Assembly (NCBI GenBank): GCA_002407775.1
Contig: DHOP01000043.1
Location: 24,144-32,664, forward strand
Direction: 5' to 3'
DNA: 8,521 nt
Source of the DNA: Prevotella sp. UBA5387
Lineage (GTDB): Bacteria; Bacteroidota; Bacteroidia; Bacteroidales; Bacteroidaceae
Below are positions 6,807-8,521 of this stretch, piece by piece (position 1 is the first letter of the stretch; each line of letters starts with the position of its first letter). The notes below the pieces were generated by a model. It did not search any database and was not told where the DNA came from. It saw nothing but the letters and a program-made list of their open reading frames with translations. A program made the translations under genes and the position numbers.

Positions 6807-7388
6807 ATGAAGAAGTTTACAGTGGGACTAAAGGCCATCGTTGCCGTTTGCATTTCGGTGGCATTTCTTCTTTTCACGGGCTGCAACGGCCAGAAAAGTA
6901 AGTCTGCCGAAGTAGATGCAGACTCTATAACGGTAGACGATGCCGCAACGGACACGACTATTTATGGCACATGCGGAGAGGGCACGGCGATGCACTCCCT
7001 TGAGCTTATCACTGATACTGGCGATACATTGCAGTATATGATTGGCGAGAATGCCGACGGACGTCAAGACGTGCAAGGCGGACTGCTCGTAGGAGACCGC
7101 ATGGCAGTGATCGAGGGTGCCTCCTTAGACGGCGAAAAGTCAACTAAAAAGATTATCAATCTTACAACCTTGCAAGGCAAATGGTTGAGCCTGGACAAGA
7201 ACTTTGAGATACAAGAGGGTGGCGTGGTGAAGTCAAATGTCAAGGCAGAGAGTAAGCCCTGGACGAGTTGGAAGATCCTAAATGGACGGCTTTTGCTCAA
7301 TAAAGATACGTTTGATATCGTTAAACTCGGCAACGATTCTCTCTATTTGGAGAACCGGGTGGGCATCTTCGCCTTCAAGCGCCCTTGA
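6807..7388 (+). CDS. Predicted two-part lipoprotein, lipocalin-like C-terminal part
   Basis: The product has 193 residues. Its N-terminus is a lipoprotein signal: MKKFTVGLK, a hydrophobic stretch (10-23), then LFTG-Cys26 as the lipidation site. A low-complexity acidic, Ser/Thr/Ala-rich linker (30-50) follows. The first part (about 51-104: IYGTCGEGTAMHSLELIT, GDTLQYMI, GGLLVGDRMAVIEG) looks like a small beta-barrel. The second (about 118-191: LQGKWLSLD, EGGVV, SWKILNGRLLL, DTFDIVKL, DSLYLENRVG) has the strand pattern of Bacteroidetes lipocalin-like lipoproteins. That assignment is pattern recognition, not a proven fold, and the ligand and role are unknown. The ATG at 6807, 2 nt after the mazG stop, is chosen because it opens the signal peptide; an upstream in-frame ATG at 6762 lies inside mazG. 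It is the only envelope protein in an otherwise cytosolic operon. Confidence 0.78.
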   Translation: MKKFTVGLKAIVAVCISVAFLLFTGCNGQKSKSAEVDADSITVDDAATDTTIYGTCGEGTAMHSLELITDTGDTLQYMIGENADGRQDVQGGLLVGDRMAVIEGASLDGEKSTKKIINLTTLQGKWLSLDKNFEIQEGGVVKSNVKAESKPWTSWKILNGRLLLNKDTFDIVKLGNDSLYLENRVGIFAFKRP

Positions 7389-7403
7389 TTTAAGATTGGG
7401 CTC

Positions 7404-7407
7404 GAGG
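7404..7407 (+). promoter_or_regulatory. Possible Shine-Dalgarno for rnz
   Basis: GAGG stands 4 nt before the ATG at 7412 and could pair with CCUC of the 16S 3' end. It is one of the few recognisable ribosome-binding sites here. It favours ATG 7412 over the in-frame TTG at 7409, which would leave only 1 nt of spacing. Confidence 0.35.
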
Positions 7408-7411
7408 TTTG

Positions 7412-8326
7412 ATGGAACCCTTTAGGATACATATCCTTGGTTGTGGCAGTGCCCTGCCTACGATGAAGCACTTTGCTTCGGCGCAGGTAGTGGAGATTCG
7501 TGGAAAGTTTTTTATGGTCGATTGCGGTGAGGGAACGCAAATTCAACTACGACGTTCTCATGTTGGTTTCACCAAGATCCAGGCTATCTTCATCTCTCAT
7601 CTCCATGGCGATCACTGTCTTGGAATCATCGGTCTCATATCTACTTTTGGCATGTTGGGGCGTACTGCCACACTTCATATCTATGCACATGAGGACCTGG
7701 GGCCTCTGCTCAATGACATGTTACAGATGTTTTGTCCCCATCTCGATTTTTCTGTTGAGTTTCATGCCATCAATACGACACAACAATCCGTCATTTTTGA
7801 GGATCGAAGTCTGACCGTAGAGACCATTCCGCTCCAACATCGCATGCCATGTTGTGGCTTCCTTTTCCGTGAGAAGCCTACGTTGCGGCACATTCGTCGT
7901 GATATGATAGACTACTACGGGATACCCAATTATCAAATCAACAATATCAAGAACGGTGCTGACTGGGTCACGTCCGATGGCGAAACTATTGCCAACGAGC
8001 GACTGACTAGCCCGGCTGATGCCCCCCGCAGTTATGCATATTGTAGCGATACACGCTACATTTCTTCTTTGCATAGCCGCCTTGAGGGCGTTAACGTGCT
8101 CTATCATGAGTCAACCTATGATGAAGCCAGTGCCGAGCGTGCTAAACTCTACTATCATTCCACTTCTACACAGGCAGCTACTGTGGCCCGTGATGCTCAT
8201 GTTGGTCTTCTTCTTTTAGGTCACTTCAGTGCCCGATATGACAATGAACAGGGTATCCTTGCCGAGGCAAAGGCCGTCTTCCCCAACTCCATGCTAGCCA
8301 ATGAGGGCTTAGTTGTGGAGGTGTAA
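7412..8326 (+). CDS. rnz: Ribonuclease Z (tRNA 3' endonuclease)
   Basis: RNase Z cuts precursor tRNAs after the discriminator base, or close to it, to make the mature 3' end; it is a cytosolic metallo-beta-lactamase-fold enzyme with two Zn2+. The 304-residue product is close to B. subtilis RNase Z (307). All metal ligands are present at nearly the same positions: His63, His65, Asp67 and His68 in HLHGDH, His143 in LQHRMPCCGF, Asp213 in YCSDT and His271 in GHFSARY. HEST (232-235) and the PxKxxxL-like exosite region are in the expected order; the flexible arm maps to about 153-185. The start is ATG 7412, giving MEPFRIHILGCGSALP. It lies 23 nt after the lipoprotein stop with no promoter seen between, so it probably belongs to the mazG operon. 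No intrinsic terminator with a T-run follows; a 22-nt repeat array does. Confidence 0.96.
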   Translation: MEPFRIHILGCGSALPTMKHFASAQVVEIRGKFFMVDCGEGTQIQLRRSHVGFTKIQAIFISHLHGDHCLGIIGLISTFGMLGRTATLHIYAHEDLGPLLNDMLQMFCPHLDFSVEFHAINTTQQSVIFEDRSLTVETIPLQHRMPCCGFLFREKPTLRHIRRDMIDYYGIPNYQINNIKNGADWVTSDGETIANERLTSPADAPRSYAYCSDTRYISSLHSRLEGVNVLYHESTYDEASAERAKLYYHSTSTQAATVARDAHVGLLLLGHFSARYDNEQGILAEAKAVFPNSMLANEGLVVEV

Positions 8327-8365
8327 TATTTCACCTTTTAATTCTTGCGATATTATTTTACATGC

Positions 8366-8475
8366 GAAAGCTGCCCTTTGGCAGTGCGTTTAGGCCGTAA
8401 ACGCACTGCGATTAGTATCTAAACGCAACGCGTTTACGGCTCTATCGCAGTGCCATTCGGCATCTATCACAATGC
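8366..8475. repeat. Five degenerate units at an exact 22-nt period
   Basis: Read on the minus strand, units begin at plus positions 8475, 8453, 8431, 8409 and 8387, and a sixth fragment at 8365; each starts GCRNTG (GCATTG, GCACTG, GCGTTG, GCAGTG, GCACTG, GCATG). The steps are exactly 22 nt. Units are built from two kinds of word: GCACTGCGATAGA-like (first 13 nt) and GCCGTAAAC-like (last 9 nt). Some words appear as reverse complements of others. CCGTAAACGC (8395-8404) is repeated inverted at 8430-8439, and GCACTGCGAT (8403-8412) inverted at 8444-8453. The array starts 39 nt after the rnz stop. I see no gene or promoter in the rest of 8327-8521. Confidence 0.75.
8371..8409. repeat. Overlapping hairpins inside the 22-nt array
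   Basis: GCAGTGCGTTTA (8381-8392) and its perfect reverse complement TAAACGCACTGC (8398-8409) surround a 5-nt loop, giving a 12-bp stem. It overlaps a smaller hairpin, CTGCC (8371-8375) with GGCAG (8380-8384) around a 4-nt loop, so the two cannot form fully at once. A third, TAAACGC/GCGTTTA (8420-8426 with 8430-8436), lies just to the right. No T-run follows any of them on either strand, so they are not classical terminators, though the large stem could block 3' exonucleases at the end of the rnz mRNA. Confidence 0.75.
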
Positions 8476-8521
8476 GTACTCTATCTAATACTATTTTCAT
8501 TGACTATGCCTAAATTTACTT

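Noticed and set aside
8362..8400. Short plus-strand frame (ATG 8362, 12 codons)
   Set aside because: Too short, starts at the edge of the array and shows no translation signal.
8381..8453. Integron attC site or attachment site
   Set aside because: The inverted words resemble paired recombination boxes, but the spacing is periodic rather than the bipartite attC layout, the attC core consensus is missing, and no integrase or cassette gene is present.
8366..8475. CRISPR array
   Set aside because: A 22-nt total period with diverging units leaves no room for constant repeats and unique spacers, and no cas genes are near.
8390..8500. 36-codon minus-strand frame running through the 22-nt array
   Set aside because: It starts with ATG at 8500 and ends in TAA at 8390, but has no ribosome-binding site. 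Most of it consists of repeat units whose 22-nt period shifts frame each time. Protein coding is unlikely.

Overview
The window looks like chromosomal DNA of a Bacteroidales bacterium, most likely Prevotella or a relative (genus is inference). The signs are Bacteroidetes-type promoter boxes (TAnnTTTG with an upstream TTTG-like box), mostly absent Shine-Dalgarno sequences, a C11 lipoprotein peptidase and a lipocalin-like lipoprotein of Bacteroidetes type, and Nth, MazG and ValS sequences typical of that phylum. It reads as ordinary housekeeping territory: I see no phage, transposon, CRISPR or defence genes and no RNA gene.

Layout: (1) 1-220, the 3' end of htpG (Hsp90), followed by a strong G·U-rich intrinsic terminator (242-283). 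(2) 305-1758, a plus-strand pair under a near-consensus promoter: nth (endonuclease III) and, 4 nt later, a DUF2461 gene. (3) 1759-1849, a gap between convergent genes filled by degenerate 7-nt repeats that flip orientation in the middle. (4) 5794 down to 1850, a minus-strand pair: valS and, 3 nt after its stop, a clostripain-family (C11) lipoprotein peptidase. (5) 5795-5892, a divergent promoter region in which the -7 box of each promoter falls on the -33 region of the other. (6) 5893-8326, a plus-strand operon: mazG (GTG start, with an extra segment of about 38 residues between its two domains), a 193-residue lipoprotein (2-nt gap) and rnz, ribonuclease Z (23-nt gap). (7) 8327-8521, a non-coding tail with five degenerate units at an exact 22-nt period that contain perfect inverted repeats.

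Functionally, the central block combines tRNA charging (ValS), tRNA 3' maturation (RNase Z) and nucleotide-pool sanitation (MazG) with two envelope lipoproteins. The nth/DUF2461 unit adds base-excision repair and an uncharacterised protein. No new multi-gene system is evident. The least explained structures are the two intergenic repeat arrays, the valS-peptidase coupling, the MazG insertion and the lipoprotein placed between mazG and rnz.
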